Assembly (NCBI RefSeq): GCF_023277115.1
Contig: NZ_JALQCS010000001.1
Coordinates: forward strand, 1,482,001-1,546,000
Direction of reading: 5' to 3'
DNA length: 64,000 nt
DNA from: Acidithiobacillus acidisediminis
Lineage (GTDB): Bacteria; Pseudomonadota; Gammaproteobacteria; Acidithiobacillales; Acidithiobacillaceae
Under the pieces are notes generated by a model. That model saw only the letters and a list, made by a program, of their open reading frames with translations, was not told the DNA's origin and made no database searches. How positions within the stretch are numbered: the stretch's first letter is position 1; each line of letters opens with the position of its first letter. Position numbers and translations under genes: made by a program. This document shows positions 1 through 9,508 of this stretch, piece after piece.

Positions 1-1
1 C

Positions 2-178
2 ATCGAACCCACAGAGACCGAGACTCGGGCGACCCTGGATCGTTTTCTGGAGGTCATGGCGCAGATCCGTCGCGAGGCGCTGGAGGAACCCGATCTGCTG
101 AAAAATGCACCGCAGAACTTACCCGTGCGACGGGTGGACGAGACGCTGGCAGCCCGACGGCTGCAGGTAGCGGAGTGA
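2..178 (+). CDS. gcvPB: Glycine dehydrogenase (decarboxylating) subunit 2, C-terminal end (partial)
   Basis: The window opens inside this gene. The 58 remaining codons read IEPTETET near the start and end with [15 protein letters not shown] and a TGA stop. This resembles the C-terminal tail of the PLP-dependent P-protein beta subunit in organisms that split glycine decarboxylase into two chains. The enzyme is the P component of the glycine cleavage system and releases CO2 from glycine. The lysine that binds PLP lies upstream of the window and cannot be checked. The stop overlaps the GTG start of the MoxR gene by four bases. Identification rests on the short tail only. Confidence 0.75.
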   Translation: MEPTETETRATLDRFLEVMAQIRREALEEPDLLKNAPQNLPVRRVDETLAARRLQVAE

Positions 179-1098
179 GGGAGAGCAGCAGTAAGGGGAA
201 CCCTGCTGCCCTGCTCGGACAGCTCGCCTCCATTCTTCTGGACAAGGAAGCGCAGATCCGCCTGGTACTCACGGCGTTGATTGCTGGAGGACATGTCCTG
301 CTCGAAGATCTCCCGGGTCTGGGCAAGACCACCCTCGCATTGGGTCTGGCGCGCTCCCTGGACCTACCTTTCGCGCGTTTACAAATGACGGCGGATATTT
401 TGCCGGGAGATATTCTTGGCAGTAATTTCTATGACCCTGCGCAGCGCAGCTTTGTTTTTCGTGCCGGCCCGATCTTTCACTCTCTGCTCCTGGTCGATGA
501 AATCAACCGCGCGCCGCCGCGAGCCCAATCGGCGCTCATGGAAGCCATGGCGGAGGGGCAGGTCTCTTTGGAGGGGGCCTGTTATCCACTTCCCCACCCC
601 TTCTTTGTCATTGCGACGCAAAACCCGGAAGAATTCGATGGCGTATTTCCCTTGCCGGAAAATCAGCTCGACCGTTTTCTTCTCTCCCTGTCTCTCGGCT
701 ATCCGAGTCGAGAAGCAGAAATGCGTCTGCTCCGTGGCGAAGCCGTGGCTCCCGAACAGGTAGAGCCGCAGGCGGATGCCAACGTCCTGCTGGAATGGCA
801 GGCAGCGGCGCGTAGCGTCTTCCTGAGCCCTGAAATCCGCGGTCTACTTCTGGATCTTGCGGAGCACAGTCGACGCGACCCCGCCCTGCGTTTTGGTATT
901 TCCCCCCGGGCACTGCTGGCCTTGCAGGCCGCGGCGCGCGCCTCGGCCTTTCTTGCAGGCCGTGAATTTGTCACGCCAGATGACTTGCGTGCCGTGACCG
1001 TTGCGGTTCTGGCGCATCGCCTGCGTTGGCGCGATCCAGGCGACTCCCAGGGTCAGCTGCAGACTCTGCTGCGACGATGCTGGGGTTTCGGCGTGTAA
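175..1098 (+). CDS. MoxR-family AAA+ ATPase
   Basis: A 307-residue AAA+ ATPase of the MoxR group, which acts as a chaperone-like factor for assembling or activating partner proteins. Walker A is GLGKT at residues 48-52 and Walker B is LLLVDE at 104-109, followed by the MoxR-typical [16 protein letters not shown]. The ATQNP sensor-1 segment and a C-terminal AAA lid are present. The start is GTG, overlapping the gcvPB stop (GTGA). The next two genes encode DUF58 and transglutaminase-like membrane proteins, the classical MoxR-DUF58-TgpA arrangement, so all three probably act together at the cell envelope. The exact client is unknown. Confidence 0.9.
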   Translation: MRESSSKGNPAALLGQLASILLDKEAQIRLVLTALIAGGHVLLEDLPGLGKTTLALGLARSLDLPFARLQMTADILPGDILGSNFYDPAQRSFVFRAGPIFHSLLLVDEINRAPPRAQSALMEAMAEGQVSLEGACYPLPHPFFVIATQNPEEFDGVFPLPENQLDRFLLSLSLGYPSREAEMRLLRGEAVAPEQVEPQADANVLLEWQAAARSVFLSPEIRGLLLDLAEHSRRDPALRFGISPRALLALQAAARASAFLAGREFVTPDDLRAVTVAVLAHRLRWRDPGDSQGQLQTLLRRCWGFGV

Positions 1099-2048
1099 AG
1101 CGGCGGGAGGTCAAACTCTCCCGCGCGGGCAAGCTATTTGTGGCCTTTACCTTGGCCGTTGGCTTCGCAGCCGTGAATACTGGCAACAACATGCTCTTCC
1201 TGCTGGTGTCGATGATGCTGGGCTTGATGATCCTGTCGGGACTCGCGGCACTCGTCAATCTGCAGTCCCTGCAGGTGGAACTCCTGCCGCAACAGCTGCT
1301 TACAGTTGGTACATTGGGCCATCTCCAATTCCGCATCCGCAACCCCCGCCCCTGGGCGGTGTGGTTGTTGCAACTACGTCTGCCTGGGTCGCAGGTACAG
1401 CTTGCGCGCCTGCCAGGCCGAGGGAGTGCAGAGCTTGGACTGCCCTATTGTCCACAACAGCGGGGCCCACTTCCGCTGCCGGATCTTCTCCTCGGCTCAT
1501 CCTTCCCTTTTGCCTTTGTCTGGCGGGGCCAGCGCGTGCAAGTGTCGGCAGAGGAACTTCCTTGGGTCGCACCAAGCCACGAAGAAACGTCTGCCATGGC
1601 TGGCGCCGAACCAGTGACCATGGATGCACTTCAAGTTCGGGCAAGAAGCGAAGGATCAGCCGATGTGCTGGGCCTGCGGCCGCGCCTGCCCAACGAAAGT
1701 TTGCATCGGGTGCTCTGGCGGCGCAGTGATTGGCGCCATGGTTGGGATGCCACTCCACTGTTGCCGGTGCTGGAGCGGGAGCTACCTGAGCAGGAGGAGG
1801 TCGCTCTTTGCTATGACGCCGAAGCATTGACAGACTTGGATCATGAACAGCGTCTCGTGGTACTCCGGTCCTGCCTGGATGCAGTGACGGACGCAGGGGC
1901 TGGCTGGCGCCTGTGTTTGCCCAGTGGGGAGTGGATCGGTCGAGGTCGCAATGGCTATCGATCGGGCCTCTGGGCTTTGGCCCGTCAAATCCCGTTCCCA
2001 GTGCCACAACCAGTGGCGCAGAAACGACGCGCGTGGTTTCGGCGTTGA
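1077..2048 (+). CDS. DUF58 domain-containing membrane protein
   Basis: A 323-residue protein. The N-terminus is basic, with two hydrophobic segments (around residues 20-60, containing NTGNNMLFLLVSMMLG). A DUF58-like region follows, with the conserved LRPRLPNESLHRVLWRRS-type stretch. The ATG at 1077 is preferred over one 51 bases upstream because it begins [10 protein letters not shown] directly before the first membrane segment and keeps the overlap with moxR to 22 bases. DUF58 proteins accompany MoxR ATPases and TgpA proteins; their biochemical role is poorly defined, possibly as the metal-binding (vWA-like) partner of MoxR. Confidence 0.85.
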   Translation: MLGFRRVKRREVKLSRAGKLFVAFTLAVGFAAVNTGNNMLFLLVSMMLGLMILSGLAALVNLQSLQVELLPQQLLTVGTLGHLQFRIRNPRPWAVWLLQLRLPGSQVQLARLPGRGSAELGLPYCPQQRGPLPLPDLLLGSSFPFAFVWRGQRVQVSAEELPWVAPSHEETSAMAGAEPVTMDALQVRARSEGSADVLGLRPRLPNESLHRVLWRRSDWRHGWDATPLLPVLERELPEQEEVALCYDAEALTDLDHEQRLVVLRSCLDAVTDAGAGWRLCLPSGEWIGRGRNGYRSGLWALARQIPFPVPQPVAQKRRAWFRR

Positions 2049-4033
2049 AAGCCGCCAATCTTATTCCTGGGCTGTTGTTGCTCATTGGCCTGATTTTATT
2101 CCAGGCGTTGCAGCCGCTGGCGTGGCAGTGGCCAACATTGCTTTGGTTGGTGGCTGAGCTGTGGGTGATTTTGCGCGGTGGCAGACTCCCCTTCGCGGAA
2201 CTGCGCGGCGGTACGCGTTTCCTGATCACCATCGCATTGCTGCTGGTGGCCAACCTCAGTGCCGGCTGGGGCAATTGGTTGCAGATGGGTGCGGCGAGTC
2301 TGTATGTCTTGCTGGCCGTAAAAACCCTGGAGCTCCGCAGCACACGCGATCTCTTTCAGATTGCTGCCTTGCTGTTGCTCGGCATGGGGCTCGCGGCGTG
2401 GATACGGGTGGATATCGCCCTCGGCATCTTCTTCGTGCTGGAACTCTTCTTCATGCTCCTCGCTTTGTTGTGGCAGGGCTTTCTCGATGCTCGCCGCAGT
2501 GAGGGGGGTGACGCACAGCAGCGGGAACTGCTGCAATTGTTGCTCTTCGCCCTGTTTTTCCAATTCTTGCTCTTGCCCGTCCTGGCGGTGTTCTTTTTTC
2601 TGTTACCGCGCACTCCGACCCCGCTGTGGCATTGGGGCGGCGGGGTTGGCGTGGCGGCGAGCGGCTTTTCTCCCAGCCTGGATCCGGCGCGGATCCAGTC
2701 CCTCCAGCTCGATCCCGCCGTCGCCTTCCGCGCGCAGATCCGCGGACCGCAGCTAGCGCCGGCAAAGATGTATTGGGTGGGAGCCATCCTTTGGCAAGAT
2801 GATGGCGGCGTCCATTGGCAGCCTGGCCAGGTGACCGCGGACTGTACACGGGTACCCCAAGCCGTGTGGCAACAGAAAATTCTCCTCAGTCCAGGACATC
2901 ATAGCTATCTCTTCGCACTGACCAGCCCTGCACGGGTCGAGAGTGGACTTCCGCTGGAACGGAGTGCATCTGGGCTACGTTTGCGCAGCCCTCAGGACGA
3001 GGCGTTGCGCTACACGGCCTGGTCGGGCGTGGGCGATGTCTGTTTCTCGTCAGAGCAGCGGCACGCAGCCTTGCAGTTGCCGGATAAGATCAATCCCCAG
3101 ATTCTTCAACTGGCAACCCATCTGCGCGGTGCTACCCCCGAGCAGACCACTCAACGTATCCTCTCCTGGCTGCGCGGTCCCAGCTTCCATTACAGTCTGC
3201 AGACCCCCGCAGCCTATCCCCACGGGCAAAGCCTCGCCGATTTCCTGCTGCACAGTCACAGCGGATTTTGTGAGTACTATGCGGCAGGACTTGCCACCCT
3301 ATTGCGTCTCGATGGCGTGCCGGCGCGAGTGGTCGTGGGCTACCACGGCGGACAATATGATGCCTTGGGGGATTTCTGGGTGGTCCGTCAGAGCATGGCA
3401 CATGCCTGGGTACAGGCCTGGTTGGGCGGGCAGTGGGTTTTGTTGGATGCAACACCGGCCGTCAGTCCCGGTGACTCTACCAGCGCCGCGTCAGCATCGG
3501 GGCAACACTTCTCCGCTGGTGGTCAGCTCTGGAGTTGGTTGCAGTGGGAGTGGTTGAACTGGGTGATCAATTTCAGCCCAAGCAAACAGCGGCAGGCCTG
3601 GCTCGCGCTGGGAAGCCTAGGGCAAGGAGACAGTCGGCATGCGCAGACTGGCGGGTTATCGGCGCCGCACCTTGCTTGGTCCTCGGCAGGAACACATTGG
3701 GTGCTTTTCGTTCTTTTGTCTGCCCTTGGCTTCTGGTGGTGGCGAGAGCGCAGGAGGCATCGTTTACCGCCAGCGGAGTTCTACCGCCAGCGGAGCATAC
3801 GCCTGTTGCGGCGCGCCGGTATGCGCGATCTGCGTCCCGGTACAGAGAACTCTTGGCTATGTACATTGCCTCTGGCGGAAGCAGATCGGGCGGAACTCGG
3901 CGCCGCGCTTTATCGTCAGCGCTATGGTCCCAAGCCCAATACCGCGGGTGAGCAAAGCCTCAAGGATTGGCTGCAGATCCTTGCGCGCGCCAGGCGTCGT
4001 CTCCGTGCCGGCGTCCATGCTCGAGGTGAATGA
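2033..4033 (+). CDS. tgpA: TgpA-type membrane transglutaminase-like protein (DUF3488 + transglutaminase core + DUF4129)
   Basis: A 666-residue inner-membrane protein. Five or six hydrophobic segments fill the first ~190 residues. A periplasmic transglutaminase-like domain follows, with the full papain-like triad: Cys413 in SGFCEYYA, His457 in MAHAWVQ and Asp472 in LLDATP. A last membrane segment (WVLFVLLSALGFWWW) precedes a cytoplasmic tail like DUF4129. It matches Pseudomonas TgpA in layout. The start is uncertain: GTG at 2033 or TTG at 2045, both overlapping the DUF58 gene; no clear ribosome site decides. The 3' end overlaps the convergent MsbA-type gene by 74 bases, so both genes share coding sequence on opposite strands. 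Confidence 0.88.
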   Translation: MVSALKAANLIPGLLLLIGLILFQALQPLAWQWPTLLWLVAELWVILRGGRLPFAELRGGTRFLITIALLLVANLSAGWGNWLQMGAASLYVLLAVKTLELRSTRDLFQIAALLLLGMGLAAWIRVDIALGIFFVLELFFMLLALLWQGFLDARRSEGGDAQQRELLQLLLFALFFQFLLLPVLAVFFFLLPRTPTPLWHWGGGVGVAASGFSPSLDPARIQSLQLDPAVAFRAQIRGPQLAPAKMYWVGAILWQDDGGVHWQPGQVTADCTRVPQAVWQQKILLSPGHHSYLFALTSPARVESGLPLERSASGLRLRSPQDEALRYTAWSGVGDVCFSSEQRHAALQLPDKINPQILQLATHLRGATPEQTTQRILSWLRGPSFHYSLQTPAAYPHGQSLADFLLHSHSGFCEYYAAGLATLLRLDGVPARVVVGYHGGQYDALGDFWVVRQSMAHAWVQAWLGGQWVLLDATPAVSPGDSTSAASASGQHFSAGGQLWSWLQWEWLNWVINFSPSKQRQAWLALGSLGQGDSRHAQTGGLSAPHLAWSSAGTHWVLFVLLSALGFWWWRERRRHRLPPAEFYRQRSIRLLRRAGMRDLRPGTENSWLCTLPLAEADRAELGAALYRQRYGPKPNTAGEQSLKDWLQILARARRRLRAGVHARGE

Positions 4034-5663
4034 CGTGATCGGCCAGGACCAAGCTCGCTTCGCGGTGGGCGGCAACGATAATGGTTACCTTCCCGCGTAA
4101 CGCCTCGAGGGTCTCGAGAATGCGCTGTTCGCTCTCGCTATCCAGGGCACTGGTGGCTTCGTCCAGAACCAGAAAGGGACGCTCCAGATAGAGAGCGCGA
4201 GCGATCGCCAGGCGCTGGCGCTGACCGCCGGAAAAATTGCTGCCGTGCCCTTCGACGCGCAGATCCAGACCGCCGAGGCCGCCTAAAAACTCCCAACAGT
4301 GTGCGGCACGCGCCGCGCTCTCCGCCCGCTCGCGATCTGGCTGGGGATCGGCGTAGGCGATATTTTCCAGAACGCTGCCCGAAAAGAGCAAAGGCTCCTG
4401 TGGCACATAGGCAAAATGCTGGCGATAACGGCGCAACGACATCTCGTTCTCTGGCCGTTGTCCGATCCAGATCTGTCCTTCATGCGGACGCAGAAGCCCC
4501 AGGATGACGCGCAACAAACTCGTTTTGCCACTGCCGCTCGCCCCGGTAATCGCGGTAAAACTGCCGGCTGGAATCTCCAGATCCAGGGCGTCCAGCACCG
4601 TCTCTCCGGCAAAGCGAAGGGTGAGATTCCGACAGCGCCAACTGCTGTCCAGATTGGGCAGTGTCTCAGCAGGATCCTCCGGCTCCAGAGGTTGATCGAG
4701 CCAGAGAAAGAGGCGGTCGGCAGCCGAGAGGCCCTGTTGCAATTGATTGTTGGCGGAAGAAAGTTGGCGCAATGGCTCGTAGACCATGGCCAGAGCGGTA
4801 AGGAAGGCAAAGAACGCCCCGGTGCTCATGGCGCCGCTAACCACTTGATGACCACCCAGGTAGATGGTGACCGCAATTCCAAGGGCGGCGATGAGCTCCA
4901 TGACTGGGGTGCTGGCCTTTTGAATGCGCACAATGCGCATCATTAAACGGTAGTACATGGCGGCCAGGCCGGCAAAGCGTTGCGCCTCGAAACCTTCGGT
5001 GCCTTGGCTTTTGATTACCTCTACACCGCGTAGACTTTCCGCAAATTGGCCGAGAATTCCACCCATCTGCTCCTGCTGTTCGTGCCCGCGACGGCGCAGG
5101 CTTTGCCCAAAACGGATGAGAGGATAGAAGGCGAGGGGTAGGGTGCCGAGACAAATGAGTGCCAACTGCCAGCTCATATAGAACGCAACGCCAATCAGCG
5201 CGAGGATTTGCACCCCGGACAGGAAGAATCGCGCGAGTACGGAAAGGCTCTGCTGCAGCAGGGTGAGATCGAGACTCATGCGGGACAGGGTGCTTCCCTG
5301 ACTTTGCCCAAGTAATGTGGGCAGTGAGAGTCGCAGGGTGTGGGCGTAGAGCTTCTCGCGTAACTGACGCAGGATGTCTTCTTCCATGCGTGCCAACAGA
5401 ACTCCACCCGCGTAATCAGCAAGACCTTTCACCGCGTAGATGGCGATGACCAGCAAGGGTAGCCACAGCAGCATGTCGGCTTGGCGGGCGATGAAGATGT
5501 GATCGAGTATCGGCTTAACGACGTAGGCGCTCGCGCCGCTGGCGAGCCCGGATAACGTCATGAACAGCAGGGCCGAGGCGATGGCGCCGCGATGTGCCGA
5601 GAAGAGCTGCAGGAAGCGCCGGAAGGTGGCGGAGTGCAGCCAGCCCTGCTGCGCTCGGCTCAC
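3960..5663 (-). CDS. msbA: ABC exporter, MsbA-type lipid A/lipid flippase (fused permease-ATPase)
   Basis: A 567-residue half-transporter. The first ~320 residues hold six membrane segments of the type I exporter fold ([10 protein letters not shown] after TM1 is MsbA-like). The ATPase domain has Walker A GASGSGKT at 374-381, Q-loop [12 protein letters not shown], signature SGGQRQR from 478 and Walker [13 protein letters not shown] from 497. Family members flip lipid A-core across the inner membrane. The start is GTG at 5663, overlapping the fdxA stop by four bases, so it is probably translated with the ferredoxin. No lpxK follows, so the substrate is inferred from sequence alone; another lipid or peptide exporter is possible. 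Confidence 0.82.
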   Translation of the reverse strand: MSRAQQGWLHSATFRRFLQLFSAHRGAIASALLFMTLSGLASGASAYVVKPILDHIFIARQADMLLWLPLLVIAIYAVKGLADYAGGVLLARMEEDILRQLREKLYAHTLRLSLPTLLGQSQGSTLSRMSLDLTLLQQSLSVLARFFLSGVQILALIGVAFYMSWQLALICLGTLPLAFYPLIRFGQSLRRRGHEQQEQMGGILGQFAESLRGVEVIKSQGTEGFEAQRFAGLAAMYYRLMMRIVRIQKASTPVMELIAALGIAVTIYLGGHQVVSGAMSTGAFFAFLTALAMVYEPLRQLSSANNQLQQGLSAADRLFLWLDQPLEPEDPAETLPNLDSSWRCRNLTLRFAGETVLDALDLEIPAGSFTAITGASGSGKTSLLRVILGLLRPHEGQIWIGQRPENEMSLRRYRQHFAYVPQEPLLFSGSVLENIAYADPQPDRERAESAARAAHCWEFLGGLGGLDLRVEGHGSNFSGGQRQRLAIARALYLERPFLVLDEATSALDSESEQRILETLEALRGKVTIIVAAHREASLVLADHVIHLEHGRRHGDDAWRAQGSAANP

Positions 5664-5983
5664 TCCTCGAGCAATGCCCGTTTATCTTGCACCTCTACCC
5701 ATGCATCCGCATCGGCAGGCGCATCTTTCTTCTGAATGATCGGCGGCCACGCCTTCGCCAGGCGGGCATTGATGCCGATGAACTCCTCTTGTCCCTCGGG
5801 TAGATCGTCATCACGGAAAATTGCCGCAGCCGGGCACTCCGGTTCACAGAGGGTGCAATCGATACACTCATCAGGATCGATAACCAGAAAGTTGGGTCCC
5901 TCGCGAAAGCAATCCACGGGACAGACATCCACACAGTCGGTGTACTTACATTTGATGCACGACTCAGTAACCACGTAGGTCAT
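5660..5983 (-). CDS. fdxA: 7Fe-8S ferredoxin FdxA
   Basis: A 107-residue ferredoxin of the Azotobacter FdI type. Cysteines at 9, 12, 17, 21, 25 and 40, 43, 46, 50 fit one [3Fe-4S] cluster (9, 17, 50) and one [4Fe-4S] cluster (21, 40, 43, 46), by analogy with FdI where each number is one lower. It is a cytoplasmic low-potential electron carrier. The C-terminal half ([15 protein letters not shown]) is typical of FdxA. The gene leads a two-gene minus-strand unit with the exporter downstream, sharing a GTGA overlap; a functional link between them is not obvious. Confidence 0.95.
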   Translation of the reverse strand: MTYVVTESCIKCKYTDCVDVCPVDCFREGPNFLVIDPDECIDCTLCEPECPAAAIFRDDDLPEGQEEFIGINARLAKAWPPIIQKKDAPADADAWVEVQDKRALLEE

Positions 5984-6081
5984 GGGCAGGGGGCTCCTGA
6001 ATTCTATAGGGATTGGGCAATGCCACGAGTAGCCGCGTATTCTATCCCAGACTTGCCCGTTTTGCCTACATCAGTCCGTAG

Positions 6082-6111
6082 TTGCGGGTGGGGTTGATCT
6101 TGGTGTATCTT
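6082..6111 (+). promoter_or_regulatory. Candidate promoter of tRNA-Glu
   Basis: TTGCGG at 6082-6087 and TATCTT at 6106-6111 with an 18-base spacer, about 25 bases before the tRNA and followed by a C-rich discriminator. Similarity to the consensus is modest. Confidence 0.4.
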
Positions 6112-6136
6112 CTCGCCTCCTGAAGTTCCGTGCATC

Positions 6137-6212
6137 GCTCCCATCGTCTAGTGGTCTAGGACACCGGCCTCTCACGTCGGTAACAGGGGTTCGAACCCCC
6201 TTGGGAGCGCCA
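6137..6212 (+). tRNA. tRNA-Glu (CTC)
   Basis: A complete cloverleaf can be drawn: acceptor GCTCCCA pairs with TGGGAGC, the anticodon arm is CCGGC-loop-GTCGG with anticodon CTC, the T arm contains GGTTCGAACC, and CCA is encoded. The anticodon reads GAG. The D-arm and anticodon arm closely resemble enterobacterial tRNA-Glu. Confidence 0.95.
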
Positions 6213-6306
6213 TCTCGCCTGTCTGCGTTACGACTCCATCCGCATTTTGGTCTTCAAGCACAACCATGTTAGGGTTCCCCGGTATTTCTGCAGCGGAGGA
6301 ATAATG

Positions 6307-7029
6307 ATGAGGATTGCGCCATCGGGCTTGCTGTTATTGATCGTGGCCGTCCCTGCGCTCAGCTTTGCTGCCGCAGCGAATCACCCGCAAGGTTTCAGTG
6401 GGAATGTTGGATTGGGTTTCAGCAACAGTACCGGCACCAGCCAGGCTCTCAGCATCAATACCGAAGATGCCTTGTACTGGCTTCGCGGGCCTTGGTCTAA
6501 CGATGCCAAGCTTGCGTATAACTATGCGAGCACCAGCGGCATAGTGTCTGCCGACCGCTTGGCCATCGATAACACCACCAAGTACCTGTTCGACGAAAAT
6601 ACCTACGCCTTCGGTCAGCTCAATTACGTTCGTAACCACTTCGATGGCTATTTTTATCGCGTTGATGAATCTGCGGGTATAGGTCATTACCTCTATCCGG
6701 CAGCGAATATGCGGCTGGCGCTGGAAGCAGGCGTCGGTGCACGCGAGGCCCATCGTATTGGCTATGCAGCAGAATTGAATCCCGTTGCGCAATTGTCGGC
6801 AAAATATCGCTGGCAGATCAGCAAGGGAGCGCGCCTGACGGAGGGCGTGGAGGCGTTGCTTGCACCAAATGGTGCGAACACGTACCAATCTCTCCTGGCA
6901 GTCGATACCCCCTTGCTGGGTTCTCTGGGGATGCGCTTTTCTTTCCTGGCATCCTACAATACGCAGGTTCCGACAGGGTATAAGCCCCTGAATACGTTGA
7001 CTGCGGTCAATCTTGTCTATCATTTTTGA
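6307..7029 (+). CDS. DUF481-family outer-membrane beta-barrel protein
   Basis: A 240-residue secreted protein. The first ~20 residues ([20 protein letters not shown]) form a signal peptide. The rest alternates polar and aromatic residues as in a beta-barrel and ends in NLVYHF, with the terminal aromatic residue expected for outer-membrane proteins. Repeated Gly/Tyr-rich strands and the phrase [17 protein letters not shown] match DUF481, a salt- or acid-induced outer-membrane family of unknown function. Two adjacent ATGs exist at 6304 and 6307; GGAGG at 6296-6300 is better spaced for 6307. rph follows 11 bases downstream but is functionally unrelated. Confidence 0.8.
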   Translation: MRIAPSGLLLLIVAVPALSFAAAANHPQGFSGNVGLGFSNSTGTSQALSINTEDALYWLRGPWSNDAKLAYNYASTSGIVSADRLAIDNTTKYLFDENTYAFGQLNYVRNHFDGYFYRVDESAGIGHYLYPAANMRLALEAGVGAREAHRIGYAAELNPVAQLSAKYRWQISKGARLTEGVEALLAPNGANTYQSLLAVDTPLLGSLGMRFSFLASYNTQVPTGYKPLNTLTAVNLVYHF

Positions 7030-7040
7030 GGGGAAAATCA

Positions 7041-7778
7041 ATGCGGCAATCTGGTCGCGCGGCGGATGAACTCCGTACGGTGCATGTCGAGCGTGGTTTT
7101 ACCAAGCATGCAGAAGGATCGGTACTGATCAGTTTTGGCGATACCCGCGTGCTCTGTACGGCGAGTGTCGAAGAGAAAACAGCCCCGTTTTTACGTGGTT
7201 CCGGCCAAGGTTGGATCACTGCTGAGTACAGTATGTTGCCGCGCGCAACCCACAATCGCATGACACGAGAGGCGAGCAAGGGCAAGATCGGCGGGCGCAC
7301 GCACGAAATTCAACGACTGATTGGTCGCAGTCTGCGTGCGGCCATTGATTTACGGGCCCTGGGTGAACGAACGATCTGGTTGGATTGTGACGTCCTGCAG
7401 GCCGATGGCGGTACCCGCACCGCCAGCATTACCGGCGCCTGTATCGCCTTGGCCGATGCCATCGATAGTCTTCTCCGGCGCGAAATGTTGCGCACCAACC
7501 CCTGGCGGCATTGGGTGGCGGCGGTGTCCGTTGGCATTGTTGCCGAGCAGGTCGTGCTGGATCTGGATTATGGCGAAGACAGTTCCGCGGATGTAGATAT
7601 GAACCTGGTGATGACTGATGCGGGGCATTTTGTCGAGTTGCAAGGTACGGCGGAGGGGAGCCCCTTCAGTGCGAATCAGATGGCAGATCTGCTGGTTCTG
7701 GGTCAGAAGGGAATCCGAGAACTGATTGCCGTGCAACAAAGAGAATTCCCAACTTGGCTACCGCACGCAAACTCCTGA
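7041..7778 (+). CDS. rph: Ribonuclease PH
   Basis: A 245-residue phosphorolytic 3'-5' exoribonuclease that trims tRNA precursors and other RNAs. Family landmarks include SGRAADELR at the N-terminus, [13 protein letters not shown], and [21 protein letters not shown] in the core, with the [15 protein letters not shown] segment of the active site. Length is usual for the family. The ATG at 7041 follows a GAGGGGA ribosome site at 7028-7034; a start 15 bases upstream is less likely. The rdgB start lies inside its 3' end (25-base overlap), the common rph-rdgB pairing. Confidence 0.95.
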   Translation: MRQSGRAADELRTVHVERGFTKHAEGSVLISFGDTRVLCTASVEEKTAPFLRGSGQGWITAEYSMLPRATHNRMTREASKGKIGGRTHEIQRLIGRSLRAAIDLRALGERTIWLDCDVLQADGGTRTASITGACIALADAIDSLLRREMLRTNPWRHWVAAVSVGIVAEQVVLDLDYGEDSSADVDMNLVMTDAGHFVELQGTAEGSPFSANQMADLLVLGQKGIRELIAVQQREFPTWLPHANS

Positions 7779-8365
7779 TCGCAACCAGCAATGCCGGCAA
7801 GCGGCGGGAGTTGGAGTCGGCGTTTGCGGCGCTGGGCTGGGAATGTATTGGCCCAGACGCGCTGGGTATCGATAGCCCAGAAGAGACGGGTGCGACCTTT
7901 CTGGAGAATGCGCTGCTAAAGGCCAGACATGGGGCGGGGCGCTGCGATACCTGGGTTCTAGCAGAGGACTCAGGCCTTTGCGTGCCGGCCCTGGATGGTG
8001 CGCCGGGCGTATACTCGGCGCGTTTTGCGGGGGATGGCGCCAGTGACGCGGAGAACCTGACCCTGCTGTTACAGCGGCTGGAGGGGCTGGCGCCGTCACA
8101 GCGCCAAGCCTACTTTGTCTGTGTGATGATCTTATTGCGCGGGCCGCGGGATCCGGATCCACTGGTGACGCGTGGCGTCTGGCGGGGCACCATTGCGCAG
8201 CAGGCCAGAGGCGTGGGTGGATTTGGATATGACCCGATCTTTCTTCCCCAAGGCAGGGAAGGGTCCAGCGCGGCGGAGATGTCGTTAGAGGAAAAACTGC
8301 AGGAGAGCCACCGGGGCAGGGCTCTGCGTCAACTCCTTGCAGAGATGCAGCTGGAGAGTGTTTAG
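7754..8365 (+). CDS. rdgB: XTP/dITP diphosphatase (HAM1/RdgB)
   Basis: A 203-residue nucleotide-pool sanitising enzyme that hydrolyses dITP, XTP and related non-canonical purine triphosphates to monophosphates. It shows the substrate-binding TSNAGK (residues 11-16), [10 protein letters not shown], the acidic catalytic segment AEDSGLCV (Asp72) and GFGYDPIF. It begins with TTG at 7754 within rph, so translation is likely coupled. Its stop overlaps the stop of the convergent sigma-factor gene by three bases, leaving no space for a terminator. Confidence 0.95.
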   Translation: MATARKLLIATSNAGKRRELESAFAALGWECIGPDALGIDSPEETGATFLENALLKARHGAGRCDTWVLAEDSGLCVPALDGAPGVYSARFAGDGASDAENLTLLLQRLEGLAPSQRQAYFVCVMILLRGPRDPDPLVTRGVWRGTIAQQARGVGGFGYDPIFLPQGREGSSAAEMSLEEKLQESHRGRALRQLLAEMQLESV

Positions 8366-9243
8366 TCGCTACTTTCCTCTTCCCAACCCCCGTCTACGAG
8401 GAGCTGACGCAGTTTCCCCAGAGCGCGAACCTGTAGTTGCCGGACCGCCTCCCGGCTGACGCCAAGACGTTCGGCAACGGCTTCCAGGGTCATCGGGGCA
8501 TCGCCATGGAGGCCAAAGCGATAAATCATCACCTCACGCTGTTTTGGATTGAGTTCCAGCAAAAAACCGCGCAGCGCGCGAGCGCAGGACTCGCGATCAT
8601 ACTCCTGGCAGGGGGATGCCATCACCCCCATGATTTGGTCAATCCGGCTCAGGCCTTCTTGAATCTCTTCGTCCAGCGACGAAACACGAATATCGGCAAA
8701 TTCCAGCGCGCGCACCGTACTCTCACGAACACCAAGCGCCTCTACCCGCTTGCGCCGTACTTCTTCGCTACTATTCAGGGTACTCTCGTCTTCCCTCTGG
8801 GTGTGGGCGTGCAAGGATTTCGCCAGGTAATCGGGCAGGCGAATGAAGCGGGAGCGGATTAAGGCACGTTGCATGGCTTCGCGAATCCACCAAGTAGCGT
8901 AGCTCGAAAAGCGCGTGCCGAGACCTTCGCGAAAGCGTTCGGTGGCACGCATGAGGCCCATGTATCCCTCCTGAATCAGATCATCCTGGCTCAGGCCCTT
9001 GTTGCGATAGGCGCGGGCGACAGAACGCACCAAAGGCATATGGGCAGACACGAGGGACGCTCGGGCGCTCTCGTCGCCTCGGCGCAAGCGCTGAATTAGG
9101 CTGGCTTCCTGCTGTGCGCTGAGAAAGGGGCCGGATTCCGCGAGGGCTTCGGCTGGAATATCAGGCGCCTGCGCGAGAGGCAGGTCGGGCACCTGGCTAT
9201 CGGCGTCCGCTTTGACCTTTTTCGAAGCATGGGTTCTCGGCAT
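8362..9243 (-). CDS. Alternative sigma-70 family factor (RpoS-like, group 2/3)
   Basis: A 293-residue sigma factor lacking region 1.1. Region 2 is clear (DDLIQEGYMGLMRATERF, then FSSYATWWIREAMQRAL), and region 4 ends with a helix-turn-helix (LEAVAERLGVSREAVRQLQVRALGKLR). It is more divergent from RpoD than typical RpoS, for example SRFIRLPDYLAKSLHAH after region 2.4, so I do not assign rpoS firmly. The ATG at 9243 is preferred over one at 9273 because a purine-rich AGGGGGA site lies just upstream. The gene is divergent from rpsU, and the space between holds palindromes that may control it. It could serve stationary-phase, acid or envelope stress. Confidence 0.85.
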   Translation of the reverse strand: MPRTHASKKVKADADSQVPDLPLAQAPDIPAEALAESGPFLSAQQEASLIQRLRRGDESARASLVSAHMPLVRSVARAYRNKGLSQDDLIQEGYMGLMRATERFREGLGTRFSSYATWWIREAMQRALIRSRFIRLPDYLAKSLHAHTQREDESTLNSSEEVRRKRVEALGVRESTVRALEFADIRVSSLDEEIQEGLSRIDQIMGVMASPCQEYDRESCARALRGFLLELNPKQREVMIYRFGLHGDAPMTLEAVAERLGVSREAVRQLQVRALGKLRQLLVDGGWEEESSD

Positions 9244-9307
9244 CTTTTCCCCCTGACCTGTTGCGCTTTCCATCTTTAGGAATCAGATTCAACATTGTCA
9301 TCTAATA

Positions 9308-9345
9308 TCCTAATTCAACGACATTTGTTTACAAATATATTAGGA
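9308..9345. promoter_or_regulatory. Interleaved palindromes upstream of the sigma-factor gene (candidate operator)
   Basis: Two inverted repeats lie in an AT-rich patch. ATTTGT-TT-ACAAAT is perfect at 9323-9336. Around it, TCCTAAT (9308-9314) is repeated inverted as ATTAGGA (9339-9345). Their position beside the candidate promoter suggests protein binding; no family is recognised. Confidence 0.45.
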
Positions 9346-9367
9346 ACCCACGGTTACAAGTTGTCAA
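9337..9367 (-). promoter_or_regulatory. Candidate promoter of the alternative sigma-factor gene
   Basis: Read on the minus strand, TTGACA (9367-9362) and TAATAT (9342-9337) are separated by 19 bases, which is long. Palindromes overlap the -10 side. Confidence 0.35.
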
Positions 9368-9435
9368 GCAGTTGTTGCAGAGAAACCGTGGCTTGTTGCA
9401 CATTCCCAAATCTACTCGCGCCTAGCGAGAAAATT

Positions 9436-9464
9436 TTGACTCATCAGGTACTAACGAGTATCCT
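9436..9464 (+). promoter_or_regulatory. Sigma-70 promoter of the rpsU operon
   Basis: TTGACT at 9436-9441 and TATCCT at 9459-9464 with an optimal 17-base spacer, about 45 bases before the rpsU start. This is the likely main promoter of the macromolecular-synthesis operon. Confidence 0.65.
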
Positions 9465-9508
9465 CTTGCGGCTTCAGACTAGCCCTATTTGGAGAGGACT
9501 CGCTTTTC

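Noticed and set aside
1300-2343. A 347-codon open frame antisense to the DUF58 and tgpA genes
   Set aside because: Its composition is unlike a folded protein, and the opposite strand has two well-supported genes.
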